This document shows, piece after piece, positions 24,584 through 33,867 of a stretch of DNA of 64,000 nt. A program made the translations under genes and the position numbers. The stretch spans positions 1 through 64,000 of the forward strand of contig NZ_JABMKX010000006.1 of NCBI RefSeq assembly GCF_013204885.1, read 5' to 3'. The stretch comes from Paenibacillus tritici. GTDB lineage: Bacteria > Bacillota > Bacilli > Paenibacillales > Paenibacillaceae. The first letter of the stretch is position 1. Every line of letters begins with the position of its first letter. The notes under the pieces are model-generated. The model saw only the letters and a list, made by a program, of their open reading frames with translations, did not search any database and had not been told where the DNA came from.

Positions 24584-25048
24584 ATGCTTTTTTATCTGGT
24601 AGCTGCAATAGTGCTGATCCTTGATCAGACTACCAAGTGGATAGTGCGCACCCATATGGAGCTCGGGGAGATCCTTCCTTCCTGGAGCCCGCATATGCGG
24701 TTTGAGTATTATGAGAACAGCGGCGCAGCCTTCAGCTCCTTTCAGGGTTACGGGAAGTATTTTGCCATTGTCGCTGTTGTTTTTGTAGCCGTAATACTCT
24801 ATTACCGGCGCCAGGGCGCCATCCGCGGACCCCTGCTCGAAGCAGCCAGCGGATTTCTGGTTGGAGGAGCTGTAGGCAATGGCATCGACCGGGTGATCTA
24901 TCATCAGGTTACAGATTTCCTGGTGTTCGGGAGCCGCGGCGGGATTATGAATCTGGCTGATCTGGCCATTAATGCCGGAGGCATCCTGATCTTAGTCTAC
25001 CTGCTGCTGGACTACTTCCGGCCAAAAACAGCCCGCGGACGGTTATAA
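24584..25048 (+). CDS. lspA: Lipoprotein signal peptidase (signal peptidase II)
   Basis: The 154-residue membrane protein has four spans. The aspartyl protease pair sits in GNGIDRV and NLADLAINAGG, the two conserved LspA boxes. A third, FEYYENSGAAFS, matches the N-x-G-A-A/S-F box near the first loop. It cuts the signal peptide of prolipoproteins after lipid attachment to Cys. The ATG at 24584 gives the family-typical length; an upstream extension would be basic and atypical. It stands alone rather than with rluD and pyrR, so it could be a second copy. Confidence 0.93.
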   Translation: MLFYLVAAIVLILDQTTKWIVRTHMELGEILPSWSPHMRFEYYENSGAAFSSFQGYGKYFAIVAVVFVAVILYYRRQGAIRGPLLEAASGFLVGGAVGNGIDRVIYHQVTDFLVFGSRGGIMNLADLAINAGGILILVYLLLDYFRPKTARGRL

Positions 25049-25112
25049 ATACTGTGTTCAGACCGCTTCGGGCTATCATATTATCTAATGCAAGTTATCA
25101 TTATTAGTAATG

Positions 25113-25157
25113 AACCCGCCTAAATCAGAGCATTTTACTATGATTTAGACGGGTTTT
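25113..25157 (+). terminator. Terminator after lspA
   Basis: AACCCG-CCTAAATCA pairs with TGATTTAG-A-CGGGTT, followed by TT. The A-rich side allows weak bidirectional use. Confidence 0.75.
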
Positions 25158-25295
25158 ATGCATTTTATACATATATTTACCTTATTATCTACATAGTTCC
25201 TGTTATATGATGCGTTGATCGTTTCCTGCGAATGTGTTAGCCTGAGTTCATGATCTTAAGAGGAAAGAAGATTGCACGTTAAGGAGAGGTCGATA

Positions 25296-27158
25296 TTGTT
25301 GCAACTACAAGTTACAAACAGTCCTTTTAATGAGAAACAGGCAGAGCTGCTGAACAAGCTTCTGCCAACGCTGACGCAGTCTCAGCAGGTGTGGTTAAGC
25401 GGTTATTTGTCCGCGCTGTCACTGCAGGGTAGCGGGGGGCAAGGAAGTCTGCCTGTACTCCCCGCTGCTGCTGAACCGGTAACAGGCGGAGCAGTGACAA
25501 CAGTCGCTAAGCCGGAGACACCGCGTGAAGTTACCGTATTGTTCGGCTCCCAGACCGGCAACTGCCAGCGGCTGGCCGTGAGCCTCTCCCGTAAGCTGGA
25601 GGAGCAGGGCTTCCAGGTTACGGTGGCCGCTATGAACAGCTTCAAGCCGAACGGACTTAAGAAGGTAGAGAACCTGCTGCTGCTGGTCAGCACCCATGGT
25701 GAAGGTGAGCCGCCGGATAATGCCCGTGCCTTCCATGAATTCCTCTATAGCAAAAGAGCGCCCCAGCTTCCCCACCTGCGCTTCTCGGTACTCGCGCTGG
25801 GGGATACCTCCTATGAATTCTTCTGCCAGACCGGCAAGGATTTCGATCAGAAGCTGGAGGAGCTGGGTGCACAGCGGTTAAGCCCGCGTGTAGATTGCGA
25901 CCTGGATTATGATGAGCCGGTAGCTGAGTGGTTCGGCCATGTGATCGGCGCGCTTAACGGTTCACAGAATACCTCAGGGATTGCAGATGCAGCGGTTCAG
26001 GCCGCTGAAAGCGCCGAGTCTCTGGAATCCTCCTATTCACGCAATCATCCCTTCCATGCTGAAGTACTGGAGAATCTGAATCTGAACGGACGCGGCTCAG
26101 ACCGCGAGACCCGCCATCTGGAGCTGTCGCTGGCCGGTTCGAATATCACCTTTGAGCCGGGAGATTCACTGGGGGTATATCCTGAGAACCACCCGCAATT
26201 GGTAGAAGACATTATTGCCGCCATGGGCTGGAATAGGGATGAGCGTGTCCCGCTTAATAAGAAAGGCGAAGAAGGTACTCTGCATGAAGCGCTGCTGCGG
26301 CATTATGAGATCACAGTACTGACGAAGCCGCTCCTGGAGCAGGCTGCCGGGCTGGCCTCTACCCCTGCACTGCAGGAGCTGTTAGCCCCGGAGCGGCAGC
26401 AGGATCTGAAGAATTATATCCAGGGCCGGGATCTGCTGGATTTGATTCAGGATTATGCCCCGTGGGAGGTTCCGGCCCGAAGCTTCGTGACCATCCTGCG
26501 CAAGCTGCCCGCGAGACTGTATTCTATAGCCAGCAGCTATAATGCCAACCCGGACGAAGTACACTTCACCGTAAGAGCCGTGCGTTATGAGTCACACGGG
26601 CGTGAGCGTTACGGCGTCTGCTCGGTACACTGCGCAGAGCGGGTGCAGCCGGGTGCCACCTTGCCGGTCTATATCCAGAATAATCCGAACTTCAAGCTGC
26701 CGGCTAATCCTGATGTGCCGGTGATTATGATCGGTCCGGGTACCGGGGTTGCCCCGTTCCGCTCCTTCCTGGAGGAACGGGAAGAGCAGGGGGCACAGGG
26801 CAAGTCATGGCTGTTCTACGGCGACCGGCATTTCGTTACAGACTTCCTCTACCAGACGGATTGGCAACGGATGCTGAAGGACGGTGTTCTCAGCAGGCTG
26901 GATGTTGCCTTCTCACGCGATACAGAGGAGAAGGTGTACGTACAGCACCGTATTTTGGAGAAAAGCAAGGAGCTGTACCAGTGGCTGCAAGAAGGCGCCC
27001 ATGTATATGTATGCGGGGACGAGAAGCATATGGCGCATGACGTCCACTCCGCACTGATTACAGTGATCCAGGAGGAAGGCGGACTAAGCCCGGAAGCGGC
27101 TGCTGCCTATCTGGAGACACTGCAGCAGGAGCAGCGCTACCAGCGCGATGTGTATTAA
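25296..27158 (+). CDS. cysJ: Sulfite reductase flavoprotein subunit (CysJ)
   Basis: The protein has about 620 residues. An N-terminal Gln-rich segment leads to an FMN-binding flavodoxin domain (FGSQTGNCQRLA, STHGEGEPPDN). Next is an FAD-binding connecting domain (PARLYSIASS) and a ferredoxin-NADP reductase-like domain (GPGTGVAPFRSFLEER, YVCGDEKHMAHDV, terminal RYQRDVY). It passes electrons from NADPH to CysI during assimilatory sulfate reduction. AAGGAGAGG at 25281-25289 precedes two adjacent TTG codons (25296, 25299), either of which may start translation. CysI follows 33 nt later in one operon. Confidence 0.95.
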   Translation: MLQLQVTNSPFNEKQAELLNKLLPTLTQSQQVWLSGYLSALSLQGSGGQGSLPVLPAAAEPVTGGAVTTVAKPETPREVTVLFGSQTGNCQRLAVSLSRKLEEQGFQVTVAAMNSFKPNGLKKVENLLLLVSTHGEGEPPDNARAFHEFLYSKRAPQLPHLRFSVLALGDTSYEFFCQTGKDFDQKLEELGAQRLSPRVDCDLDYDEPVAEWFGHVIGALNGSQNTSGIADAAVQAAESAESLESSYSRNHPFHAEVLENLNLNGRGSDRETRHLELSLAGSNITFEPGDSLGVYPENHPQLVEDIIAAMGWNRDERVPLNKKGEEGTLHEALLRHYEITVLTKPLLEQAAGLASTPALQELLAPERQQDLKNYIQGRDLLDLIQDYAPWEVPARSFVTILRKLPARLYSIASSYNANPDEVHFTVRAVRYESHGRERYGVCSVHCAERVQPGATLPVYIQNNPNFKLPANPDVPVIMIGPGTGVAPFRSFLEEREEQGAQGKSWLFYGDRHFVTDFLYQTDWQRMLKDGVLSRLDVAFSRDTEEKVYVQHRILEKSKELYQWLQEGAHVYVCGDEKHMAHDVHSALITVIQEEGGLSPEAAAAYLETLQQEQRYQRDVY

Positions 27159-27191
27159 GCAGGACTTAGGCGAAAGAGGAGAGAATCAGCG

Positions 27192-28907
27192 ATGGCAAAT
27201 AATGAACCAGCGGTGAAGCCGATTGGCGGGCCACCGAGTGAGGTTGAACATATCAAGCAGGAGAGCAATTATCTGCGCGGGGCGCTTGTAGAGACCCTTA
27301 GTAATCCGATTACGGGAGGGCTGCCGGAGGATGATAACCGCCTGCTGAAATTCCACGGCAGCTATATGCAGGATGACCGGGATCTGCGCAATGAACGGGA
27401 ACGCTCCAAGCTGGAGCCGGCTTATCAGTTCATGCTGCGGGTCGTAGCGCCCGGCGGAGTGGCAACTCCCGCACAGTGGCTCGTAATGGATGAGCTGGCC
27501 CACAAGTACGGCAATGGCACCCTGCGTCTGACGACGCGGCAGGCTTTTCAGATGCATGGGGTGCTGAAGTGGAATCTCAAAAAGACGATCAAAACCATCA
27601 ACGACACCCTGATGACGACGCTCGCGGCTTGCGGCGATGTGAACCGGAATGTGATGAGCGGGCCTAATCCGTATCAGTCAGAGGTTCATGCCGAGGTCAA
27701 TGAGTGGGCCAGAAAAATCAGTGACCACTTAGCCCCGCGCACCGCAGCTTACCATGAAATCTGGCTGGATGGCGAGAAGGTCGTGGACAGCAAGGTTGTT
27801 GAGCCGATCTACGGACCGGTGTATCTGCCCCGCAAATTCAAGATTGGCCTGGCTGTGCCCCCGTCCAATGATGTGGATGTGTTCTCCCAGGATCTGGGCT
27901 TCATTGCTATTCTGAAAGACGGCAAGCTTGCCGGGTTCAATGTCTCGGTCGGCGGCGGCATGGGCATGACACACGGCGATACGAATACCTATCCCCAATT
28001 GGGGCGGATCATCGGCTTCTGCCGTCCGGAACAGATGATTGATCTGGCGGAGAAGACCGTTACAATCCAGCGCGATTACGGCAACCGCTCGGTTCGTAAG
28101 AATGCCCGCTTCAAATATACGATTGACCGGCACGGCCTGGACTGGTTCAAGGATGAGCTGCACCAGCGGCTGGGTTGGACGCTTGAACCGGCACGCTCGT
28201 ATCACTTCGATCACAACGGAGACCGCTACGGCTGGGTGAAGGGCATGGACGGCAGATGGAATCTGACGCTGTATATTCAAAGCGGACGGATACAGGATAT
28301 CGAAGGTTATCCGCTGATGACCGGCCTAAGAGAGATCGCCAAAATTCACGGCGGAGATTTCCGGTTGACGCCCAACCAGAATCTGATTATTGCCGGAGTC
28401 AGTCAGGCGAAGAAACGCAAGGTGGCAGAGCTCGCCAAGCAATACGGGCTGACAGACGGGGCGCATCATTCTGCGCTGCGCAGAAGCTCCATGTCCTGTG
28501 TGGCTCTGCCGACCTGCGGACTTGCCATGGCGGAGGCGGAGCGTTATCTGCCGGTGCTGCTGGATAAGCTGGAGGTCATCATTGATGAAGCCGGACTGCG
28601 TAATGAAGAGATCATTATCCGCATGACGGGCTGCCCGAACGGCTGTGCCAGACCGGCGCTTGGCGAGATTGCGTTCATCGGCAAAGGCCCGGGCAGATAC
28701 AACCTCTACCTGGGGGCAGGCTTCACCGGAGACCGGCTGAACAAGCTGTACAAGGAGAATGTTGACGAGACAGAGATTCTGGATATCCTGGGGCCGATGA
28801 TCCACCGCTATGCCAAGGAGCGCAGCACCGGTGAACACTTCGGCGATTATGTAATCCGCAGCGGATATGTTAAGGCCGTTACCTCGGGACTTAACTTCCA
28901 CGACTGA
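27192..28907 (+). CDS. cysI: Sulfite reductase hemoprotein subunit (CysI)
   Basis: The 571-residue siroheme/[4Fe-4S] enzyme reduces sulfite to sulfide with six electrons from CysJ. The two nitrite/sulfite reductase half-domains are visible. Cluster-binding cysteines lie in [16 protein letters not shown] and [11 protein letters not shown], in the C-x5-C ... C-x3-C pattern. Substrate-binding basic residues appear in [13 protein letters not shown] and [15 protein letters not shown] precedes the ATG at 27192. Together with cysJ it forms a complete two-gene assimilatory unit; sulfate activation genes are not in the window. Confidence 0.96.
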   Translation: MANNEPAVKPIGGPPSEVEHIKQESNYLRGALVETLSNPITGGLPEDDNRLLKFHGSYMQDDRDLRNERERSKLEPAYQFMLRVVAPGGVATPAQWLVMDELAHKYGNGTLRLTTRQAFQMHGVLKWNLKKTIKTINDTLMTTLAACGDVNRNVMSGPNPYQSEVHAEVNEWARKISDHLAPRTAAYHEIWLDGEKVVDSKVVEPIYGPVYLPRKFKIGLAVPPSNDVDVFSQDLGFIAILKDGKLAGFNVSVGGGMGMTHGDTNTYPQLGRIIGFCRPEQMIDLAEKTVTIQRDYGNRSVRKNARFKYTIDRHGLDWFKDELHQRLGWTLEPARSYHFDHNGDRYGWVKGMDGRWNLTLYIQSGRIQDIEGYPLMTGLREIAKIHGGDFRLTPNQNLIIAGVSQAKKRKVAELAKQYGLTDGAHHSALRRSSMSCVALPTCGLAMAEAERYLPVLLDKLEVIIDEAGLRNEEIIIRMTGCPNGCARPALGEIAFIGKGPGRYNLYLGAGFTGDRLNKLYKENVDETEILDILGPMIHRYAKERSTGEHFGDYVIRSGYVKAVTSGLNFHD

Positions 28908-28929
28908 TTTCGCCTGTTCTTCACCTCAT

Positions 28930-28971
28930 AAAAGAACCTGTTCCCTAATGACTAGGGGACAGGTTCTTTTG
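28930..28971. terminator. Terminator after cysJI
   Basis: AAAAGAACCTGTTCCC pairs with GGGGACAGGTTCTTTT with near-perfect complementarity. Confidence 0.85.
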
Positions 28972-29061
28972 AAAATATAAGAAGTTAAATGTTGCACACG
29001 ATAACTTATCCTTCAATTTCTCGCTGAAAAGGTACCGTTCTTTAAAAGGACGGTACCTTTT
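28971..29061 (+). repeat. Short repeat after a terminator, copy 2, plus hairpin
   Basis: GAAAATATAAGAAGTTAAAT, GTTGCACACGA and ACTTATCCT correspond to 14736-14778. They are followed by a strong hairpin at 29027-29061, AAAAGGTACCGT pairing with ACGGTACCTTTT. That hairpin has a T-run-like end on both strands and can act as a second terminator. Confidence 0.6.
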
Positions 29062-29156
29062 CCACATGTTATTTCTATGAAATGTATGGTTGTACCCTAT
29101 CCATCTACTGATTATTACATATAGTATAGTATCACTAATTGAAAGGGATGATAGCC

Positions 29157-29555
29157 TTGCCAACCTTCGACAGCATACTTGTCACAGGGAATCAGACAAT
29201 TCAGCAGGATCTGCAGGTTAACGGAAATCAAACAATAATGGGGGCCTTAAACGTTGTCGGCAATGAAACCGTTTCGGGAGATATGCAGATCAACGGCAAC
29301 CAGTCCATTGTCAACAGCCTGGCAACCGGAGGAGATGTCGATGCAGGCGGAAATGTGCTGGCGACCGGCCGGCTGTCAGCCAGTAACCAGCCTGCCTTAC
29401 CAGCAGGCGTGGCAGCAATCCAGCAGGTCAGACATTATACCTTGCCGGTGCCGAATCAGCCGGGGCTAGTGCTAAAGGGCACAGATGGTCTGGATTATGT
29501 TGTTTTTATTGATGTCAGCAGCGGGACACCGAGCCTGGCTATTCATCTGGCGTAA
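29157..29555 (+). CDS. Repeat-rich beta-solenoid-like protein
   Basis: The product has about 132 residues. The first half consists of imperfect 12-residue repeats built on NQTI, LQVNGNQTI, LNVVGNETVSG and MQINGNQSIV, then GGDVDAGGNVLATG. Such periodic Asn, Gly and aliphatic residues suggest a short beta-solenoid like those of tail-fibre or polymer-forming proteins. The second half (HYTLPVPNQPGLVLKGTDG) looks like a compact beta domain. AAAGGG at 29142 precedes the TTG at 29157. No signal peptide is visible. Its stop overlaps that of the convergent WbsX-like gene by 17 nt. Function unknown. Confidence 0.65.
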   Translation: MPTFDSILVTGNQTIQQDLQVNGNQTIMGALNVVGNETVSGDMQINGNQSIVNSLATGGDVDAGGNVLATGRLSASNQPALPAGVAAIQQVRHYTLPVPNQPGLVLKGTDGLDYVVFIDVSSGTPSLAIHLA

Positions 29556-30645
29556 ATACAGGCTGCCTGGCTCCAGAATGCACAGAAGAAAGGCTTCCTG
29601 TCTGTTCCAGCGCTTTCTTGACCTCTTCGAGATAACGGAACCGGTGCTGCTGGTCCGGTTCCAGAAAGGCGCCTTCAGCCCACTCATTCCATGCGTTAAT
29701 GAAGAGGAACTCACTCTGATACAGGGTTCTGGCCCGCTGGATCTGCTTCGTGAGATACCAGCCGAACTTGTGCGGCGAAGCCCCTATACAGCTCTGTCCC
29801 CTTTTGCCCAGCCGCGGTGTATTATCCCAGTTCACGTAGGCTCCCGGAAATATCTTGCCTCCGTTCCGGTGGGGAGAGCGGCTCAGGATTGACAACCAGA
29901 CCTGGTCGTAGTCGAAGACGAGATGCTCCTGACCGTCGATGATCATGTAGTTCCACAGGCGCTCTGTGTTGCCGTGGGCAAAGGTGTAGTGCGGCTCGAA
30001 TTCCACATTGGCATCAAAGCCGCCCTGGCCCGGAATGTCGAAACCGCCCAGTGTGCGGACAAAATAAATACCGTCCAGGCCATTCTGCAGCGCAAGGGTA
30101 TTCCAGAACTGCAGCATCTCTTCGCAGCGGGGAATATTCCCCGGTCTATAGATGATGAATAAAGGTTTGTTGCCGATGCGGATATAACGCTTATCCTTAA
30201 AGGCGTCCAGCAGTTCATAAAAGTGGTTCTCCCAATCCTGTTCGTCTCCATACTCCTGGCGGATCAGCACTTCATGCTCTCCGCCGTCCCATTTGCGGGT
30301 CCAGGATTCATTCGCCCAGGAGAGGCAGAACGGAAAGTCCGGCTTGCCGGATGTCATAATATGCTTCAACGGCTGCTCCAGAAGGAGCTTGCCTTTGAAC
30401 CAGTAATGGTAGTAGCAGAAACCATAGATGCCGTAGGCTTTGGCTACTTCTGCCTGCCAGTTTCTCGCTGCAGCGTTCGTCAGGTCATAATAATACTGTT
30501 CCAATGGTTCTTTAGGTTGTTGATGTCCTGAGTAGAGCGGGACAGCTTTCCTGGTGTTGGTCCATTCTGTGAAGCCATCTCCCCACCACAGGCTGTTCTC
30601 GGGAATGACATGAAATTGCGGCAATAAAAAAGCGATGAGCTTCAA
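29539..30645 (-). CDS. WbsX-family (GH99-like) glycan protein
   Basis: The 368-residue protein is of the WbsX/glycosyltransferase WbsX family, with a GH99-like TIM barrel. The opening KLIAFLLPQFHVIPEN and then WWGDGFTEWTN are signatures, with PFCLSWANESWTRKWDG in the middle and FLFINAWNEWAEGAFLEPD near the end; the last holds the conserved Glu residues. These proteins lie in surface polysaccharide loci. A TTG at 30645 lies 7 nt after GGAGGG and gives the standard N-terminus. It is 59 nt downstream of a CgeB-like glycosyltransferase gene in the same direction, so a shared role in surface or spore glycan is likely. Confidence 0.92.
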   Translation of the reverse strand: MKLIAFLLPQFHVIPENSLWWGDGFTEWTNTRKAVPLYSGHQQPKEPLEQYYYDLTNAAARNWQAEVAKAYGIYGFCYYHYWFKGKLLLEQPLKHIMTSGKPDFPFCLSWANESWTRKWDGGEHEVLIRQEYGDEQDWENHFYELLDAFKDKRYIRIGNKPLFIIYRPGNIPRCEEMLQFWNTLALQNGLDGIYFVRTLGGFDIPGQGGFDANVEFEPHYTFAHGNTERLWNYMIIDGQEHLVFDYDQVWLSILSRSPHRNGGKIFPGAYVNWDNTPRLGKRGQSCIGASPHKFGWYLTKQIQRARTLYQSEFLFINAWNEWAEGAFLEPDQQHRFRYLEEVKKALEQTGSLSSVHSGARQPVFTPDE

Positions 30646-30704
30646 TCCACTTCCCTCCCCATTCTGCTGCAGGTAATCACTGTTTATGGTTGCAGACTCC
30701 ACGT

Positions 30705-31769
30705 TTAGCTGTTAAAAACAGTATGCAGCAGTTTCGCCGCCATTTGCATAAATGAGTAATCATAGGTGCTCCTCCATAAGGCGCGGGTAGCCACCGCCCT
30801 TGCGGACTCCGGGTGATTTCGATAGTAGCGGAGCTTCTCGCTCAGTTCCTGCCTGGTGTGAAAAGTGATGATGTCTTCGCCCGGATTCATATATGCATAC
30901 AGATTGGGATGATCCTCTGCCAGCTGGACAGCCCCGCAGGAAGCGATTTGAAAAGCACGAAGCGGCGGCTGCCCCCAGTGGATAATGGTCTCGGCGCCAT
31001 TGTAATAATCCTGCAGCTCTGCACCAGGAGCCACCGGGATAATCCCGGGATGATCCTCCCAGCCTTGGCCGGCTGCATATACCTTACAACCGCTGAGCAG
31101 AGGAGAGAGCTCATGAAGGTAGACTATACCGGTTGGAAGTGCGTCGCCAAGCAGCAGCAGGTCGCAGCGGTAAGCTTCATCCACATATTTTGGAAGGAAC
31201 AGGTTCTGGTCCGCTGCAAAAGGCAGATACAGAACAGAATTGCTGCCGGAGTGCTGATAAAACGGGATATGATACATATTTTGCGTAAAGACATAGTTAA
31301 ACAGAGCTGTCAGGCGCCCGGTTGAGCTGCTCGTGCCGGAGCTGTCGGTGAGCCAGATAGCCTTTTTGAGATTGGCTCTGCGGATCACCTCCAGATCATT
31401 ATCCGAGAAGCTTGTATCACTTCCGACGACCAGCAGCAGATCCGGGTTGAGCTGGGCAAGTGCTGTAGAGAAGCTCTGGAATGCCTTAATGGCTATTACT
31501 TCTTTGGTGAGCAGCCTGAACTGGTCGGCAATCAGCTGTTCAGTCTGCCACAGTTCTTCTCCCGGCATGGCGGATACAAGCAGAACCCGCAGTTTTTTGA
31601 ACTCCACAGCCCTGGCAGGCTGAGGAAGATCAGCGGATAAGTTCTGTTGCTTTGTATTTATGTTTTTGAGTGCCCGGATTACCGTATGAGCAATAAGCTT
31701 TCGGGATCTGGGATGCAGACGAATGGCTTTGCCGGTGGTTCTGATACGGTGTTTCGTTTTTTTGTTCAT
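30705..31769 (-). CDS. CgeB-like glycosyltransferase
   Basis: The 354-residue protein begins with a basic segment (about 1-45). A GT-B-type fold follows: a Rossmann-like N-terminal half (RVLLVSAMPGEELWQ, LLLVVGSDTSFSD) and a C-terminal half resembling CgeB and DUF3880-type transferases (LLLLGDALPTG, HWGQPPLRAFQIASCGAVQL, YMNPGEDIITF). CgeB acts in glycosylation of the Bacillus spore surface. It pairs with the WbsX-like gene downstream. The nucleotide-sugar donor is not predictable. No membrane span is seen. Confidence 0.85.
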   Translation of the reverse strand: MNKKTKHRIRTTGKAIRLHPRSRKLIAHTVIRALKNINTKQQNLSADLPQPARAVEFKKLRVLLVSAMPGEELWQTEQLIADQFRLLTKEVIAIKAFQSFSTALAQLNPDLLLVVGSDTSFSDNDLEVIRRANLKKAIWLTDSSGTSSSTGRLTALFNYVFTQNMYHIPFYQHSGSNSVLYLPFAADQNLFLPKYVDEAYRCDLLLLGDALPTGIVYLHELSPLLSGCKVYAAGQGWEDHPGIIPVAPGAELQDYYNGAETIIHWGQPPLRAFQIASCGAVQLAEDHPNLYAYMNPGEDIITFHTRQELSEKLRYYRNHPESARAVATRALWRSTYDYSFMQMAAKLLHTVFNS

Positions 31770-31950
31770 GCGCTGCCGAAATCCCTCCTTACACTGTCTT
31801 ATTTTATGAGAAAGCAGGAAATTTGCTACAATTTACAGATTGAATTTGGTTTTTTGGCGGTTTTCTAACATAATATAGAGTAGCACTACCCATTCAAAAC
31901 CAAGAGCCATTATAGTGAGTAATGGATTCTGTACAGAAGAGGCGAAATTA

Positions 31951-32697
31951 ATGATCATTATGAAGACGATGGAAGAGATTGAGAAGATGCGTGCCGCCGG
32001 TAAAATATTAGCTGAATGCCACCGGCAGATCGCTCAAATGATTAAGCCGGGGATTACCACCTGGGAGATCGACCAGTTTGCCGAGAAGTTCATCCTGTCT
32101 CAGGGAGCTACCCCGGAGCAAAAAGGCTATCACGGGTACCCTTATGCCACTTGCGCATCTGTGAATGATGTCATCTGCCATGGCTTCCCCAAGCACGAGG
32201 AGCTGAAGGATGGAGATATTGTAACGATTGATATGGTTGTCAACCTGAACGGCTGGCTCGCGGATTCAGCCTGGTCCTATGGCGTGGGTACGATAAGTGA
32301 ACAGGCGGACAAATTGCTGGCGACCACCAAGGAGTCCCTGTTCAAAGGCATTGAGCAGGCTGTGGCCGGTAACCGCATAGGTGACGTAGCCCATGCCATC
32401 CAGGTGTACGCCGAGTCAAACGGCTATTCCGTAGTCCGTGATTTCATCGGTCACGGGATTGGCTCCGAGATGCATGAAGCGCCTGAGGTGCCACATTACG
32501 GCCCCGCAGGCAAAGGCCCGCGGATCAAGGAAGGGATGGTATTCACCATTGAGCCTATGCTGAATACCGGCAGCTACCGGACCAAAGTGGATGCGGACGG
32601 CTGGACAGCGCGGACGATTGACGGAAGCCTGTCGGCACAGTATGAGCATACGCTGGCGGTAACGCCGCAGGGGACGATTATTTTGACAGAGCTGTAA
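31951..32697 (+). CDS. map: Methionine aminopeptidase, type I
   Basis: The 248-residue pita-bread-fold metalloprotease removes N-terminal Met from nascent proteins. Conserved pieces are NDVICHGFP (substrate His), DGDIVTIDMVVNLNGWLADSAW with metal-binding Asp residues (two short stretches, IDMV and ADSAW), FIGHGIGSEMHEAPEVPHYG (quoted as GHGIGSEMHE) and FTIEPML. AAGAGG at 31937 sets the ATG at 31951. It lies outside the ribosomal-protein operon where the main map usually resides, so it may be a second, MapB-like copy. Confidence 0.94.
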   Translation: MIIMKTMEEIEKMRAAGKILAECHRQIAQMIKPGITTWEIDQFAEKFILSQGATPEQKGYHGYPYATCASVNDVICHGFPKHEELKDGDIVTIDMVVNLNGWLADSAWSYGVGTISEQADKLLATTKESLFKGIEQAVAGNRIGDVAHAIQVYAESNGYSVVRDFIGHGIGSEMHEAPEVPHYGPAGKGPRIKEGMVFTIEPMLNTGSYRTKVDADGWTARTIDGSLSAQYEHTLAVTPQGTIILTEL

Positions 32698-32728
32698 TCA
32701 CTTATCGGGGATACAGATCAGCTTGACA

Positions 32729-32773
32729 CAGCAAAGGCAGGGCCGTCCGTGGAGGACAGTCCTGCCTTTGCTG
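32729..32773. terminator. Hairpin between map and the CBS gene
   Basis: CAGCAAAGGCAGG pairs with CCTGCCTTTGCTG across 13 bp. There is no strong T run on either side, but its position between convergent stops suggests a shared terminator. Confidence 0.6.
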
Positions 32774-32789
32774 CAAGGTTCACCTTGAA

Positions 32790-33194
32790 TTAATCGGTAA
32801 TATTCCGTGTGTAGTACTCAATGATATCCTTACGGCGGATGATGCCGAGGAAGATTCCGCTGTCGTCCACAACAGGAACGAAGTTCTGGTCTGCGGCCAG
32901 GGTCAGCATATCCTCCATCTGCGAGTGGATCTCTACGCTCTCGTTATGCACATGACGCTGAATGGTGCCTACGGTCACCCCGGCCATATTCTCGAAGCTC
33001 ATGCCATCGGTGGTCTTCAGTTTCCATAGCAGGTCGCCCTCCGACAAGGTCCCAACATATTTGCCTGCTTCGTCAATAATCGGAATGGCTGAATAATAAT
33101 GATTCTCCAGCTGCTCCAGCGCTTCCCGCATGGAGATCGAGGAGGTGATGAACGCCACCTGATCTTTGGGCAGCAAAAAAGAGGATATTTCCAT
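32790..33194 (-). CDS. Tandem CBS-domain protein
   Basis: The 134-residue protein is a single Bateman module of two CBS domains (about 10-62 and 75-130). Each ends in the nucleotide-binding style strand-helix: SAIPIIDEAGKYVGTLSEGD in the first and FVPVVDDSGIFLGIIRRKD in the second. Such proteins sense adenine nucleotides; stand-alone forms like CcpB/YkuL modulate other enzymes. GGAGACT-type spacing precedes the ATG at 33194. It is monocistronic. The partner is unknown. Confidence 0.92.
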   Translation of the reverse strand: MEISSFLLPKDQVAFITSSISMREALEQLENHYYSAIPIIDEAGKYVGTLSEGDLLWKLKTTDGMSFENMAGVTVGTIQRHVHNESVEIHSQMEDMLTLAADQNFVPVVDDSGIFLGIIRRKDIIEYYTRNITD

Positions 33195-33321
33195 AAGTTA
33201 GTCTCCTTTTCAGTAGGATGTGTTCATAACGTTATTACAATTAAAACATAGAACATGTTGTAAGCGCATTAAAATTCAGGTTACAACTTTGAAATAAACT
33301 GGTTGGGGAGGAAGATCAAAA

Positions 33322-33361
33322 AGGATATGCCGCCCTCCCAAGGGGAGAGCAGACATATCCT
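33322..33361. terminator. Hairpin downstream of the VOC gene
   Basis: AGGATATG pairs with CATATCCT, with an inner CTCCC/GGGAG helix. It lies between the VOC gene stop and the promoter side of the CBS gene. Confidence 0.55.
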
Positions 33362-33397
33362 GAGAGTCTTTTGCAGCAGGGATATGCTTAAGGGGGA

Positions 33398-33823
33398 TCA
33401 GCCGTTCTGCCCGTTGTCCTGGCTGAGCTGCCACTGGATACCGAATTTGTCCGTCAGACTACCGTAGGTATTGCTCCAAAAGGTCTTCTGCAGCTCCATG
33501 CTTACTGTACCGCCTTCCTTGAGCTTGTTGAACCACCCGGTAATCTTCTCTTCATCGGCATCCATCAGCGTCAGGCTGATATTATTGCCTTCCTTGAACG
33601 GCATGCCGGGGAACACATCGGAGAACATCACCGTACTGCCGGCAATCTGCAGTCTGGCGTGCATTACAAGCCTCTTGGCTTCTTCCGGCAGAGGGTGGGA
33701 CGGATCGGGCGGAGCCTCGCCGAAAGTCATAATATGCGGGGCATCTGTCCCGAATACTTCAGCATAATATTCTACAGCTTCCCGGGTATTGCCATTGAAA
33801 TTCAAGTACACATCAATTGCCAC
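33398..33823 (-). CDS. VOC-superfamily protein (PhnB/glyoxalase-like)
   Basis: The 141-residue protein has the paired beta-alpha-beta-beta-beta fold of PhnB-like vicinal-oxygen-chelate proteins. It opens VYLNFNGNTREAVEYYAEVF, contains the central strand VMFSDVFPGMPF and closes with KFGIQWQL. Members are often annotated as glyoxalase or bleomycin resistance-like, but substrates are rarely known. AGGAG is 8 nt before the GTG at 33823, preferred over the GTG at 33832, which overlaps the ribosome binding site. It sits 44 nt downstream of a TIM-barrel epimerase-like gene on the same strand. Confidence 0.88.
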   Translation of the reverse strand: MAIDVYLNFNGNTREAVEYYAEVFGTDAPHIMTFGEAPPDPSHPLPEEAKRLVMHARLQIAGSTVMFSDVFPGMPFKEGNNISLTLMDADEEKITGWFNKLKEGGTVSMELQKTFWSNTYGSLTDKFGIQWQLSQDNGQNG

Positions 33824-33867
33824 ATACGTCACTCCTCTAGTGTCAAATTAAGGCAAGCTCGTTATTG

